Shown here: positions 8,672 to 17,546 of the stretch, piece after piece
Numbering within the stretch: the stretch's first letter is position 1
How the letters are laid out: every line of letters starts with the position of its first letter
Assembly: GCA_017411125.1 (NCBI GenBank)
Contig: JAFPNP010000097.1
Coordinates: 1-45,494, forward strand
Direction: 5' to 3'
Source of the DNA: Kiritimatiellia bacterium
Lineage (GTDB): Bacteria; Verrucomicrobiota; Kiritimatiellia; RFP12; UBA1067
DNA length: 45,494 nt
The notes under the pieces: model-generated
The model's input: the letters and a program-made list of their open reading frames with translations, nothing else
What the model was told of the DNA's origin: nothing
Databases searched by the model: none
Translations under genes and position numbers: made by a program

Positions 8672-9675
8672 TTCCGCCTCCCCGCGTGGAACCCGCGATA
8701 GCCGGTGAGCCGCCCGACCAGGACGGCGGCGAGGCGCACTCCGAGGACGCGCAGGAGAAGTCGCTTCAGCCACGCCGTGCGCCGGGGCCAGTCGATCGCC
8801 GTCAGCCATTCTCCATGCGCCGCGAAGGCGTCCAGAAGTTCGGTCCTGTCGGGTTCATGGAAACCGGGCGTCGCGAGGTAGAAACCGAACAGGTTGCAGG
8901 CCAGAGTGGACTTGAATCCGCGCTCGACCTCCGGGGGCAGTCCGGCGGATGGAATTTCGGCGTAGACATGGGCGGTGACGCCGAGTATGTCGCGCACGCG
9001 CCGGGGCGTGAACGTTTCCGTTGCCGCGCCAGCGCGGGCCGGCAGATAGGCATAAAGCGGTTCGCGGGCGATGAACACGCGACGGAGACCGGCGAGATGG
9101 AGCGGCAGCACGTCCACGTCCTCGTGGATCAGGCCGTCGCGGAAACACGGAAGCGAATCGCGCCGGTATATGAAACGCCATGGCTGCCAGTTCATCCCGC
9201 ACACGTCCCGGCGGGCGAAGAGGATGTCGAACGCCTCCTTCCCGGAATACGGGCGGTTGCCGAACGTTTCGTAGGCGGGCGGTACGCACGGGCGGAGTCC
9301 GCCGTCGGACTGGATTTCGAGATACGGGAATTGGAGGCAGTTGCAGTCCGCGTTCGCGTCGGCGAGAGCGGCGATGCGGCGCAACGCGCCGGGGACGTAC
9401 GCGTCGTCCGCGTCAAGCCAGACGATCCAGTCGCCGCGCGCTTCGTCCATGCCGCGGTTCCTCGCGGCGGAGACGCCGCCGTTCGATTGGTGTATGGCGC
9501 GGATGCGTCCATCCTGCCGCGCAAGCCCGTCGAGAATCTGCGGCGTGGAGTCCGTCGAGCCGTCGTCCACTACAACCGCCTCCCAGTCCGCAAAGTCCTG
9601 CGACTGAAGGCATTTCACCGCGCTTTCCAGATGCGCCTCGCCGTTGTAGACGGGTATGACGACGGAAAGTTTCAT
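8668..9675 (-). CDS. GT2-family glycosyltransferase
   Basis: 335 residues with a GT-A fold. It begins MKLSVVIPVYNGEAHL, with the donor-binding VVVDDGSTDST and the metal-binding WLDADDAYVPG motif. The acceptor region contains HEDVDVLPL, matching the usual E/D-D box of EPS transferases. The C-terminal ~60 residues are basic and amphipathic (RRTAWLKRLLLRVLGVRLA), probably membrane-associated. Its ATG overlaps the TGA of the pyruvyl transferase gene, and its own TGA overlaps the GT4 start (ATGA in both cases). It belongs to the glycan module of this operon; its linkage specificity cannot be assigned. Confidence 0.88.
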   Translation of the reverse strand: MKLSVVIPVYNGEAHLESAVKCLQSQDFADWEAVVVDDGSTDSTPQILDGLARQDGRIRAIHQSNGGVSAARNRGMDEARGDWIVWLDADDAYVPGALRRIAALADANADCNCLQFPYLEIQSDGGLRPCVPPAYETFGNRPYSGKEAFDILFARRDVCGMNWQPWRFIYRRDSLPCFRDGLIHEDVDVLPLHLAGLRRVFIAREPLYAYLPARAGAATETFTPRRVRDILGVTAHVYAEIPSAGLPPEVERGFKSTLACNLFGFYLATPGFHEPDRTELLDAFAAHGEWLTAIDWPRRTAWLKRLLLRVLGVRLAAVLVGRLTGYRGFHAGRRK

Positions 9676-10787
9676 TTCAACAGCCTCTCGACGAACTCGG
9701 CCCTTGCGCGTTCGAGGCGCTCGCCGAGACGGGCGTATGCGGAAGTGCGGACTGCATCCCAGTCGCCGCGGTCCCGCAACGCCGCCAGAACGCGCTCCGT
9801 CGCTTTGTCCCAATCACAGTCGTAGACGCTGCCAGCGACGGACTGGCCGAAGTTTGCGAGCCAGTTGGCGAGCTTCGACCCGCGCGCTATTCCGATGCCG
9901 GGCGTGCCTGCGTTTGCCGCGAGAATGAGCAGGTGCAGCCTGCTCGACAGTACCACGCTGCATCGCGCAGCTGCCTCAGTTACTGCTTCAGGGGTGACGC
10001 CCGGTATGCATTCCACGTCAAGACTTTTCTCGAGGAGAGCGCGGTCGGTCTTTACGTTCATCGGGATTCCGACAACCTTCGCTCCCGATGCACGGACGGC
10101 GGCGACCATGCGGCGGACGCCGTCCAGGTCCGCGACCTGCCGCTGGGTGGAAATGCAGAGCCCAAGAGTCGGTTGCGCGTCTGCGTCAGGCTTCGCAGCG
10201 CTCCCGCCGAGCATTATCGCAGTGTCGGCCGCCACGCCGGCGCCGGGGAAGCCCGTTGCCGCGAGCATTGCCGCGCTTTGCGGGTCGCGAAGCCAGACTC
10301 CGGCGCAGCGGGGAAGCACTCTGCCGATCCGGCGTGCAAGACGGCGCCGCAACAGGCGTTCGTACCAGCCGACGAGGCCGAGGCAGCGCAATACGAACCT
10401 CCGCTTCCCGGCCGCCTTGAAGAACACGGGGTTGAGTTCATCGTCCATCCCGACGCCCCACACGAACGTACGCACGCCTTCCCTTTGGGCGATTTCCAGA
10501 AGTCCGAGTCCGACGTGCGGATAGTCCGAAAGCCCGGTCGCGCCGCACCACACGTATGCGTCATGGCGCCTGACGGTTTCCGCAAAGCCGGAGAAACCGA
10601 CGTCGAGGAAACCGAACGGCGGCGCCACGTCCACGCCGAGCCGTTCCGCCGTCGCGGCATCCGCCGTCGCCACTGTCAGCGCGACGCCAGGAAGAGACTC
10701 TTTCAGCATCTTCACGACGCAGGCGATTATCGCTTCGTCGCCGATGTTGTCGCAGCCAAGGGGTATTCCGCCGAGAAGGATTTTCAT
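9672..10787 (-). CDS. Polysaccharide pyruvyl transferase family protein
   Basis: 371 residues. The N-terminal strand-loop (MKILLGGIPLGCDNIGDEAI) and the C-terminal signature SSRLHLLILAANAGTPGIGI followed by GSKLANWL match the CsaB/polysaccharide pyruvyl transferase family, which moves pyruvate from phosphoenolpyruvate onto a sugar as a ketal, giving surface glycans negative charge. A GGAGG Shine-Dalgarno lies just upstream. The start overlaps the nitroreductase stop (ATGA). In PVC and gut EPS loci this family often sits next to nitroreductase-family genes, as here. Some members of the family probably do not use pyruvate, so activity is inferred. Confidence 0.82.
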   Translation of the reverse strand: MKILLGGIPLGCDNIGDEAIIACVVKMLKESLPGVALTVATADAATAERLGVDVAPPFGFLDVGFSGFAETVRRHDAYVWCGATGLSDYPHVGLGLLEIAQREGVRTFVWGVGMDDELNPVFFKAAGKRRFVLRCLGLVGWYERLLRRRLARRIGRVLPRCAGVWLRDPQSAAMLAATGFPGAGVAADTAIMLGGSAAKPDADAQPTLGLCISTQRQVADLDGVRRMVAAVRASGAKVVGIPMNVKTDRALLEKSLDVECIPGVTPEAVTEAAARCSVVLSSRLHLLILAANAGTPGIGIARGSKLANWLANFGQSVAGSVYDCDWDKATERVLAALRDRGDWDAVRTSAYARLGERLERARAEFVERLLK

Positions 10788-11770
10788 TGTTTGCCTCCGT
10801 GCCACGTGGCGATCTCGCAGAGCGGAACGCGCGGGGACGCGGCAATGTCGAACTCGTCCGGCGGGATTCCGCACGCAATCACCTGGACAATTGCTTCGTT
10901 CGCCGGTATTCCGAGCAGCGCGTGCGCGGTCCGGTCTGTTTCCGGCGAGACGCTCCAGTGCAGGATGCAGTGCGCCACGCCGCAGTAGTGCAGGGCGTAG
11001 CAGAGGTTCATGACGAATATGCCGCCGTTGACGTAGCAGTCGTGGCGTTCCCAGCCCCAGCGGACGGCGGAGAGGTCCGCCGTGACGACCAGCACCTTGT
11101 CGGCGTCCTGCCCGAAGCCGCGCGTTCCGCCCTGCAAGGCGAAAAGCCTGTCGCGCAGGGCTGCGTCGTCGAACACGTGGACATGCGCGTGCTGGCGGTT
11201 GCATGCGCTCGGCGCGGTCGCCGCAATGGCCAAGGCGGCCTCGAGAACCTTTCGCGGAACGGGCTTTGCGAAGTGCCGGACGACGTGCCGCGATGACGCG
11301 AACTGCGGGAAGGGCGCGTCTTTCGCGGCGAAGAACTCCGCCTTCGTCACGTGCGGCTGCACCGCTGCCGGAACGTCGGGATGTTTCGCGAGGAACGCGT
11401 CGAGGCGCGGCATTGGACTTCCTTTGTGCATTTCGCGGTATGCGCGCAGCACGCCGACGGCATGGCGCACCTGCGCGTCGTCTGCGCCGAACCGCATTTC
11501 GAACGCGCCGATCAGGTTTGCCAGATGCACGGCGGCGTTCTTTCCAAAGCCGAGGCGGCGGTGCGGCATGGTGAGACCCTTTTCCAGTACGTGGTATCCC
11601 ATCGTGATTTCAGCGCGCGCGGCGGCCTTCCTGTCGAGGTGTAGCGCACCGGCGTGGGCGAGGAACTGGCGCATGTCGTACCGGAACGCTTTTCGAGCCT
11701 CGCGCCGCACTTTGACGCGGAGCAATGCCGAGAGCAGCGACCTTTTCAACTGTTTGAGTGCCTCGATCAC
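10784..11770 (-). CDS. Nitroreductase-family protein with long N-terminal extension
   Basis: 328 residues from a GTG start whose last two bases plus the next A form the upstream gene's stop (GTGA). The C-terminal ~190 residues carry the FMN-binding nitroreductase pattern: SSRHVVRHF near the start, TAPSACNRQ, and YVNGGIFVMNLCYALH. The ~140-residue N-terminal extension is Lys/Arg- and Ala-rich and has no recognised domain. Stand-alone nitroreductases are usually ~200 residues, so this is the longer type found in polysaccharide clusters next to pyruvyl transferases. Its reaction there is unknown; a redox step on a sugar or isoprenoid intermediate is only a guess. Confidence 0.75.
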   Translation of the reverse strand: MIEALKQLKRSLLSALLRVKVRREARKAFRYDMRQFLAHAGALHLDRKAAARAEITMGYHVLEKGLTMPHRRLGFGKNAAVHLANLIGAFEMRFGADDAQVRHAVGVLRAYREMHKGSPMPRLDAFLAKHPDVPAAVQPHVTKAEFFAAKDAPFPQFASSRHVVRHFAKPVPRKVLEAALAIAATAPSACNRQHAHVHVFDDAALRDRLFALQGGTRGFGQDADKVLVVTADLSAVRWGWERHDCYVNGGIFVMNLCYALHYCGVAHCILHWSVSPETDRTAHALLGIPANEAIVQVIACGIPPDEFDIAASPRVPLCEIATWHGGKQ

Positions 11771-13896
11771 GGCAGCACCCAGTATCCCGGAAGTTCGCGC
11801 AGGTCGTCCGCCGGCGCGGGACGAGGCTGCGGGCGCGATTCGCTGGGCTTTGCGAGGTAGCCGGTGACGCTTGCCGCCGGGGCGATCGTCTCCCATACGG
11901 TATACTCGCTCGCCGCGACGGTCAGGCTTTCCATGTTGCCCCAGCGCCGCCATATCGGCCACTTGGAGGCGCGCGATTTGTCGCCGCCGAATACGGCGTC
12001 CGTCATCCTCCACGGAAGACCGTATGTCCAGCGGTACGGCGTGATGCCGGGCACGTATTCCGCAATGCCGTCCACGTATGACGGCAGATCGAGGAACGTT
12101 ACGGGATAGACCTTTCCGAGGCCGCTCGTGAGGGTGGTGCCCTGCGGATTGCAGCCGTTGTGGAAATCGTTCGCCAGCGAGGCTGCGGCAAGGTACTTGG
12201 CATCGCCGGTGATGCCGTGCGCGGCGACGAGGTATTGGGCTCGCCTGAGGGGGTGGGAGTTTCCCCACGACATCGCGTGAACATGGCCCGTTCCTGGCGC
12301 ATGCCACGGTGCGCGGTACGCATACGCGGAAGCAATCTGGCCGCAGACGTCGTCGGCGGATTTCAACACGCGTCTTTCCCAGTCTTTCAGCAGACCGGAG
12401 CATCGTTCTGGGAGTTCGCACGTCCGTTCGGCGGCGAAAAGCAGCGGCGGCAGACGCCATGCGGCCTTGGCGATCCCTTGCGTAAGCGTTGCTTTGTCGC
12501 GCATGGCTTCTTCGAGGTAGCGTTCGTCGCCGGTGAGGTTGTAAAGGTTTATCGCCGCCTTCAGCAGGTATTCCGCCGGAAGTTCGCGGTCTTCCGTCCA
12601 GTGGACGAGCGAGGTCTTCGTGAAGAACTTGAACTTGCGCGTCTTGATCTCGAAGATGTCCGACTGCGGTTTCGTGCTTAGGGCGAAATCCCACGCCCGC
12701 TTCGCGGACTCGAGGTATTTGCCCCGGTACGACGGATGGCAGCGCGCGAGAAGCGCGGCATGGGCCGCGTACATCAGGGAACTGCGCCTCGTGGCGCGGG
12801 AGAGCGCGTAGGGCATTTCGTCCTTGTCGGCCACGTTGCCCGGGCCGGGATGCCCGACGCTTTCGACCCACGTGCCCACGCCGCCGTCTTGTTGCTGTCC
12901 GGCGAGAAGGTGGCGAAGTCCCCATTCCGCCTCGTCGAGGATGTCGGGCACGCCGTTGGAGTTTTCGGGGATGGCGAGTTGTCCGTCGCGGAAGTTTTTC
13001 GGTCGCATGAGATACGCGGCGCACAGGTCGTTCACCACGTTGAAGTGCATCGGGCGGCGGTCGTAGTCGGCGGCGTCGTGCCATCCTCCGGAAAGTCTGA
13101 GGCGTTCGCCGTGCTTCCAGTCGGTGTTGTGGCGGATGATGTCGAACCATCTTACTTTCGGTTCGAGCGTCCCCTCGTCCGGAGCAAAGGTGCCGCGCAC
13201 GACGTCCGTGTGGCAGGCGCCGGAAGTCCAATGGGTGTATGGTTCTTCTTTCGCGATGCCGCAGCGCTTTTGGTAAAGGCCGCCCATGTGGACGCGGAAT
13301 GCGTCTTCCGCCGCAGAAGCCGCGATTCGGAATTCCTCGCTGCGCCCCACTCCGGGAACGCGTACGAAGTACGTGCCTTCGTTGGTGATGGATGAGAAGT
13401 CCATCTCGTACGTGTCTTCGCCCGTGAACAGCGTTCCTTCTTTCGTGAACGCATCGTGCACCCGCAGGGCTGGAGGCGACTTGCTTTCGAACGCCACCGT
13501 GCCGTCGTCCGCCCGGACGAGCTGCCATCCTTCCATCGGCTTCCGCGGCTTCCATGCGCCGAGCTTTGGACCGAGCCATGCTCCGGCGTAGGCGAACTTG
13601 GGGGCGTCGGGAAGGTATCCGACCTGGTTCACCTTGAAAAGCGGGCTGGGCTTGGAAGGGTCGTATTCTGCGAACGGAGCGTCCTGTACGCGGAATGCGG
13701 CATGGACTACGCGCGGCTTCCACTTGCCCCATTCCGCGCAAGGGTCGGCGAGACCCTGCGGGACGGGCCAGTAGCCGGGTTCATGCGCCAGTTTGCGTCC
13801 TGCGGCCGGATCGTCCGTCTGGTATGCGCACGTGTACGGATCCAGAAACCGCATCAGCGCGGCGGCGAAAGGTAGTATTGCGGAGAAACACGTCAT
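11767..13896 (-). CDS. GH9-family glycoside hydrolase with N-terminal Ig-like domain
   Basis: 709 residues. Residues ~85-190 form the CelD_N-like Ig domain common in GH9 (LFKVNQVGYLPDAPKFAYAG). The (alpha/alpha)6 catalytic barrel follows, with the base/nucleophile-water Asp pair in GGWHDAADYD near 270-280 and a probable acid Glu in TVWETIAPAAS near 670, matching the GH9 NE-x-A-x-x-x-N region only loosely. The usual substrates are beta-1,4-glucans. The N-terminus (TCFSAILPFAAALMRFL) is hydrophobic but lacks early Arg/Lys, so export is uncertain. Its position between a lipoprotein and glycan-biosynthesis genes suggests it may trim an endogenous glycan rather than degrade plant fibre; that is inference. 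It starts 7 bp after the previous stop, and AAGGAG overlaps that stop region. Confidence 0.82.
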   Translation of the reverse strand: MTCFSAILPFAAALMRFLDPYTCAYQTDDPAAGRKLAHEPGYWPVPQGLADPCAEWGKWKPRVVHAAFRVQDAPFAEYDPSKPSPLFKVNQVGYLPDAPKFAYAGAWLGPKLGAWKPRKPMEGWQLVRADDGTVAFESKSPPALRVHDAFTKEGTLFTGEDTYEMDFSSITNEGTYFVRVPGVGRSEEFRIAASAAEDAFRVHMGGLYQKRCGIAKEEPYTHWTSGACHTDVVRGTFAPDEGTLEPKVRWFDIIRHNTDWKHGERLRLSGGWHDAADYDRRPMHFNVVNDLCAAYLMRPKNFRDGQLAIPENSNGVPDILDEAEWGLRHLLAGQQQDGGVGTWVESVGHPGPGNVADKDEMPYALSRATRRSSLMYAAHAALLARCHPSYRGKYLESAKRAWDFALSTKPQSDIFEIKTRKFKFFTKTSLVHWTEDRELPAEYLLKAAINLYNLTGDERYLEEAMRDKATLTQGIAKAAWRLPPLLFAAERTCELPERCSGLLKDWERRVLKSADDVCGQIASAYAYRAPWHAPGTGHVHAMSWGNSHPLRRAQYLVAAHGITGDAKYLAAASLANDFHNGCNPQGTTLTSGLGKVYPVTFLDLPSYVDGIAEYVPGITPYRWTYGLPWRMTDAVFGGDKSRASKWPIWRRWGNMESLTVAASEYTVWETIAPAASVTGYLAKPSESRPQPRPAPADDLRELPGYWVLP

Positions 13897-13903
13897 GCGC
13901 GAT

Positions 13904-14458
13904 TCACTCCTTCAGCATTCCCTCGGGCATTTCTCTTCCCCATATTTCGCGGTATCTGGCGCGCAGCACGGCCTGGTGTATTTCCTTCACCATCTTGTTC
14001 GTGACGAAACCTTTGCGCGCCGTGTCGGTGTAATAGCTCGCCACGAGTCCCTTTTTCTTCAACGAGTCGATGTTGTTCTCTTCGTATTTTCGCAGGAGCA
14101 ATCCGCCTTCGCCCTCGCCGATGAAGGCAAACGGACGGTGGCCTTCGTGATGGTACTTGAAGTACCACTTCAGCGCGCGCTCCATGTCGTCCTCGTTAGC
14201 GACGAGCGGGGAGAACACGCGCGCCACCTTGCTGAAGCGGTTCTTGCCGACTTCCGATTCGGCGTAATGCTGCATTATCGGAACGTGCGCCAGATTGAGA
14301 TAGAGGTCGTTCTGGACATATATGACATCTGCCGGGATGGCGAAGGCGCGCGTGGGATCTTCGCGGATCAGCCAGTTGTCGAGATGGTCGTAGGGCGAAG
14401 TCGACGAGCATCCGGCCAGCATGGCGGCAGCCATGTATGTCGCTAGTATCTTTCTCAT
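13904..14458 (-). CDS. DUF3089-like lipoprotein lacking the nucleophilic serine
   Basis: 184 residues. A lipoprotein signal peptide ends in LAGC with Cys17 as the lipidation site. The body resembles the alpha/beta-hydrolase-like DUF3089 family: ADVIYVQNDLY, ARVFSPLVA, and ALKWYFKYHHEGHRPFAFIG before the nucleophile elbow. In DUF3089 proteins that elbow is typically GHSQG. Here it reads GEGEG at 114-118, with Gly in place of Ser. The protein is also somewhat shorter than typical members. It is therefore probably a non-catalytic or differently acting relative. Its ATG overlaps the preceding stop (ATGA), and it lies directly before the GH9 gene. The family call comes from remembered motif patterns and needs a profile search. 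Confidence 0.6.
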   Translation of the reverse strand: MRKILATYMAAAMLAGCSSTSPYDHLDNWLIREDPTRAFAIPADVIYVQNDLYLNLAHVPIMQHYAESEVGKNRFSKVARVFSPLVANEDDMERALKWYFKYHHEGHRPFAFIGEGEGGLLLRKYEENNIDSLKKKGLVASYYTDTARKGFVTNKMVKEIHQAVLRARYREIWGREMPEGMLKE

Positions 14459-15690
14459 TTTTCGGAACTTGCGATTCTAAAACCGTATATTGCGTTGCGG
14501 AGGGCGGGATCGCGTTTCAGACGGTACGCGGAACGGCAGTCGCGGGCGTAGAAGAACCAGCACCCGCCGCGCAGCACCCGGAACGTCCCGACAGGCGGTC
14601 CCTTCGGATCGACGGACTGTGCGTCCGCCTTGCCGAACCAGTCCGCGCACCATTCGAGCACGTTTCCGTGCATGTCGTAGAAGCCCCATGCGTTGGCCTG
14701 GTTCTTGCCGACGGAGTGCGTCCGGCTGTCGCTGTTGGCGTCGTACCACGCCATTTCGTCGAGCGTGCCGCTGCCCGACACCGCCGCGCCGCTTCCGGCC
14801 CGGCAGGCATACTCCCATTCAGCCTCCGTTGGAAGGCGCACCTTGCACGGAAGGACGGCGTTCGCCTTGTGGATGAACTCCTGGCAGTCTTCCCACGAAA
14901 CGCTCTCTACGGGGAAGTCGTCGCCCTTGAACCGCGCCGGGTTGGATCCCATCACGCTCTGCCACTGGTGCTGCGTCACTTCGTACTTTCCGAGCCAGAA
15001 GCCCTTCGTGAGCGTGACGCGGTGAAGCGGTTCGTCTTCGAAACGTCCGACTTCCGTGGCAGGACTCCCCATCATGAAGGTGCCCGGTTCGCACCATATC
15101 ATCTCCATTGCGGCGCCGCCCGGAAGCGTGATCGTTTTGGTCTTGCCCGACGTCGGGAGTCCGACGGTTTTTGCCGCGCCGCCCTTGGCGCCGGCCATCA
15201 CGAACTCCATGCGGCCGAAGTCGCGCACGGGAGCGGAAAGAAACGTCGCCATGTCGGGGAAAGCCGGCGCCGCGCCGTCAACGCGCACTGTCGCGCATTT
15301 ACCGCCCTTTCCGCCGTCCAGCGCGAATGGTACGTCGCATATCGAAACGAGCGCACCGTCCGCGGAGAACGTGAAGGAGTGTTCCGGCATCTCATCGTCT
15401 CTGGCCACAAACGCATTCACGGCTTCCATGGCGTCGCGGACCGTAACCAGCTGGCCTCCCTTCGCGCCTCCGGAACGCGGGAAGCGACGCCGCACTTTCC
15501 ATGGGGAAAGATGCTTCACATCGCCGAAATCCACTGCGAATTCAGTGACGGGATTCCTTTGTGCCGCAGTGTCTGCAACGATAATGGCCGCAGCCGCGGC
15601 CTGCGCGCTCCCGTTGCGCGCCTCGGCGGTGATTGCGACCGCCGCGGTCGCGCAAGCGAACGCAATTTTTGTCCAGCATGGCGTATGCAT
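14455..15690 (-). CDS. SUMF1/formylglycine-generating-enzyme-like secreted protein
   Basis: 411 residues from the ATG at 15690; an in-frame GTG lies 9 bp upstream. A probable signal peptide (KIAFACATAAVAITAEA) and ~170 residues of unrecognised sequence precede an FGE-sulfatase domain: GTFMMGS, KYEVTQHQWQSVMG, PVESVSWEDCQEF, RLPTEAEWEYACRAG, MHGNVLEWCADWF and a final GFRIA. The active-site pair of true formylglycine-generating enzymes is two cysteines after the GGS turn. Here the segment is GGCWFFYARDC, keeping only the second Cys, and no sulfatase is encoded nearby. A binding or other SUMF1-type role is therefore more likely than sulfatase activation. It starts 19 bp after the carboxyltransferase gene, probably in the same operon. 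Confidence 0.78.
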   Translation of the reverse strand: MHTPCWTKIAFACATAAVAITAEARNGSAQAAAAAIIVADTAAQRNPVTEFAVDFGDVKHLSPWKVRRRFPRSGGAKGGQLVTVRDAMEAVNAFVARDDEMPEHSFTFSADGALVSICDVPFALDGGKGGKCATVRVDGAAPAFPDMATFLSAPVRDFGRMEFVMAGAKGGAAKTVGLPTSGKTKTITLPGGAAMEMIWCEPGTFMMGSPATEVGRFEDEPLHRVTLTKGFWLGKYEVTQHQWQSVMGSNPARFKGDDFPVESVSWEDCQEFIHKANAVLPCKVRLPTEAEWEYACRAGSGAAVSGSGTLDEMAWYDANSDSRTHSVGKNQANAWGFYDMHGNVLEWCADWFGKADAQSVDPKGPPVGTFRVLRGGCWFFYARDCRSAYRLKRDPALRNAIYGFRIASSEK

Positions 15691-15709
15691 TTTTCCCACT
15701 TTTGACTGT

Positions 15710-17539
15710 TCATTCAGAAATCACGGCGACCGTCTCGCCCTTTGCGACGGGGGCGCCGTGTTTGGCGACAAACGTTATTTTGCCCGACGCCGTAGCTTTG
15801 ATCGGGTTGAACAATTTCATGGCCTCGACGATGCACACCGGCTCGCCAGTCTTCACCGAGGCGCCGTCCGCCGCGAGTTCGGGCTTGCCGGGGCCCGCGC
15901 TGCGGTAGAACGTGCCGTTCAAAGGCGCCGTTACTGGCGTGCCTACGGGCGCGGAATCATTCGCTGCGGTTTCCGCCGGCGTCTCCGCAGGTTGATGCGC
16001 CGCTTCGGCATTGACAGCGGCGAGGTCGATCTTCGTGCCTCCGTATGCGGCCATGAGCGCGGCGAAGGCGCGGCCGATCTGCGCAAACTTCGCAGTCTCG
16101 GCGTCCGGCGCGGATGTCGGTGCGGCGTCGGGCGCGGACTTTTGCATTTCCACGTCGGCGGGAATGGGGTCTTTCGTGCCTTCCGGCTGCGCGCGCCACT
16201 TGAAGTAGCCAAGCGCGACCTCCGGGAACAGGCAGTAGGAAAGGATGTCTTCTTCCGCCTGTATCAGCTTGGCGGGTATCTCCTTTGCGGCTGCGGCGAG
16301 CCCTGGCTTAAGGAGATCGGCAGGACGGCAGGAAATTGTCTTGAGGTCGCCGGCGAGTTTCTTCTGCAATTTCTTTTCGATGGGCGCGGGAGTGCGGCCG
16401 TAGTAGCCGGCGGCGTAGCGTTTCGTTTCGTCGGTCACCATCGAATAGCGCTTGCCGGAAAGGACGTTGAGCACGCTCTGCACGCCGACGATCTGGCTCG
16501 TGGGCGTGACGAGGGGCGGATAACCCATGTCCGCGCGCGTTTTCGGCAGTTCGGCGAGCACTTCGGGGAGGCGGTCGAGCGCACCTTGCTGCGCGAGCTG
16601 GCTGCGGAGGTTCGATATCATTCCGCCCGGAATGGCGTGGACGAGCACTCCCGCATCGACCGGTTCGACCTTTGCGGACGACGCCGGCTGGCGCGTCTTC
16701 TTGAGTTCCTTGAAGTAGGCGTTTATCTCGGCGAGCTTCGACTGGTCGAGGCCGGTGGAGTAGCCTTCGCTTTCGAGGATGGTGACGATGCTCTCGCACG
16801 GCGGCTGCGAGCTGAAGCTGGACATCGTGGAGATGGCGCAGTCCACGCACCCCGCGCCCGCCTCAACGGCGGCGAGGTACATTGCCGCCGCCATGCCGCT
16901 GGTCATGTGGGAGTGGATCTGTATGGGCATGTCGGGCAGGGCCTTGGCGAGCGCGCCCACTAGAGCCCTGGCCGCGCCGGGGGTGAGTATGCCCGCCATG
17001 TCCTTGATGGCGAGGGAGTCGATGCCCATCGCCTCCTGCTCCTTGGCGAGCTTTACGTAGTTCTCCACGGTGTGGACGGGCGACGTGGTGTAGCATATCG
17101 TTCCCTGCGCATGGCCGCCGTACTTTTTCACGCTCGCGATCGCCTTCTCCAGGTTGCGCGGGTCGTTCAGCGCGTCGAACACGCGGAAGATGTCCATTCC
17201 GTTCTCGCAGGCGAGCGCCACGAAACGTTCCACGACGTCGTCGGGGTAGTGCTTGTAGCCGAGGATGTTCTGCCCGCGCAGCAACATTTGCAGAGGAGTG
17301 TTCTTGCACACGGCCTTGATCTGGCGCAGACGTTCCCACGGGTTCTCGCGCAGGAAGCGCATGCACACGTCGAACGTGGCGCCGCCCCAGCATTCGAGCG
17401 AATAGTAGCCAGCGGCGTCCACCTTCTCGGCGATCTTTAGAATGTCGTCAGTGCGCATGCGCGTGGCCCAGAGGGATTGGTGCGCGTCGCGCAGCGTCGT
17501 GTCCGTGATGCGGACTTTTTTCAGCGTGTCTTTTTCCAT
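15710..17539 (-). CDS. Biotin-dependent carboxyltransferase (oxaloacetate decarboxylase alpha / pyruvate carboxylase B type)
   Basis: 609 residues. The N-terminal TIM-barrel carboxyltransferase opens with ITDTTLRDAHQSL. It has the carboxylated-Lys motif AIKDMAGIL, the metal-binding HSHMTSG and a C-terminal PYC_OADA region. An Ala/Pro-rich linker leads to a biotinyl domain with VEAMKL near the C-terminus, where Lys is the biotin site. The enzyme decarboxylates oxaloacetate or carboxylates pyruvate through biotin. The membrane beta and gamma subunits of the sodium-pumping decarboxylase and a biotin carboxylase are not in this window, so the direction of the reaction is undecided. A -10 box 7 nt before the ATG suggests a leaderless message and makes this the head of the nine-gene minus-strand operon. 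Confidence 0.85.
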   Translation of the reverse strand: MEKDTLKKVRITDTTLRDAHQSLWATRMRTDDILKIAEKVDAAGYYSLECWGGATFDVCMRFLRENPWERLRQIKAVCKNTPLQMLLRGQNILGYKHYPDDVVERFVALACENGMDIFRVFDALNDPRNLEKAIASVKKYGGHAQGTICYTTSPVHTVENYVKLAKEQEAMGIDSLAIKDMAGILTPGAARALVGALAKALPDMPIQIHSHMTSGMAAAMYLAAVEAGAGCVDCAISTMSSFSSQPPCESIVTILESEGYSTGLDQSKLAEINAYFKELKKTRQPASSAKVEPVDAGVLVHAIPGGMISNLRSQLAQQGALDRLPEVLAELPKTRADMGYPPLVTPTSQIVGVQSVLNVLSGKRYSMVTDETKRYAAGYYGRTPAPIEKKLQKKLAGDLKTISCRPADLLKPGLAAAAKEIPAKLIQAEEDILSYCLFPEVALGYFKWRAQPEGTKDPIPADVEMQKSAPDAAPTSAPDAETAKFAQIGRAFAALMAAYGGTKIDLAAVNAEAAHQPAETPAETAANDSAPVGTPVTAPLNGTFYRSAGPGKPELAADGASVKTGEPVCIVEAMKLFNPIKATASGKITFVAKHGAPVAKGETVAVISE

Positions 17540-17546
17540 GGCGGTT

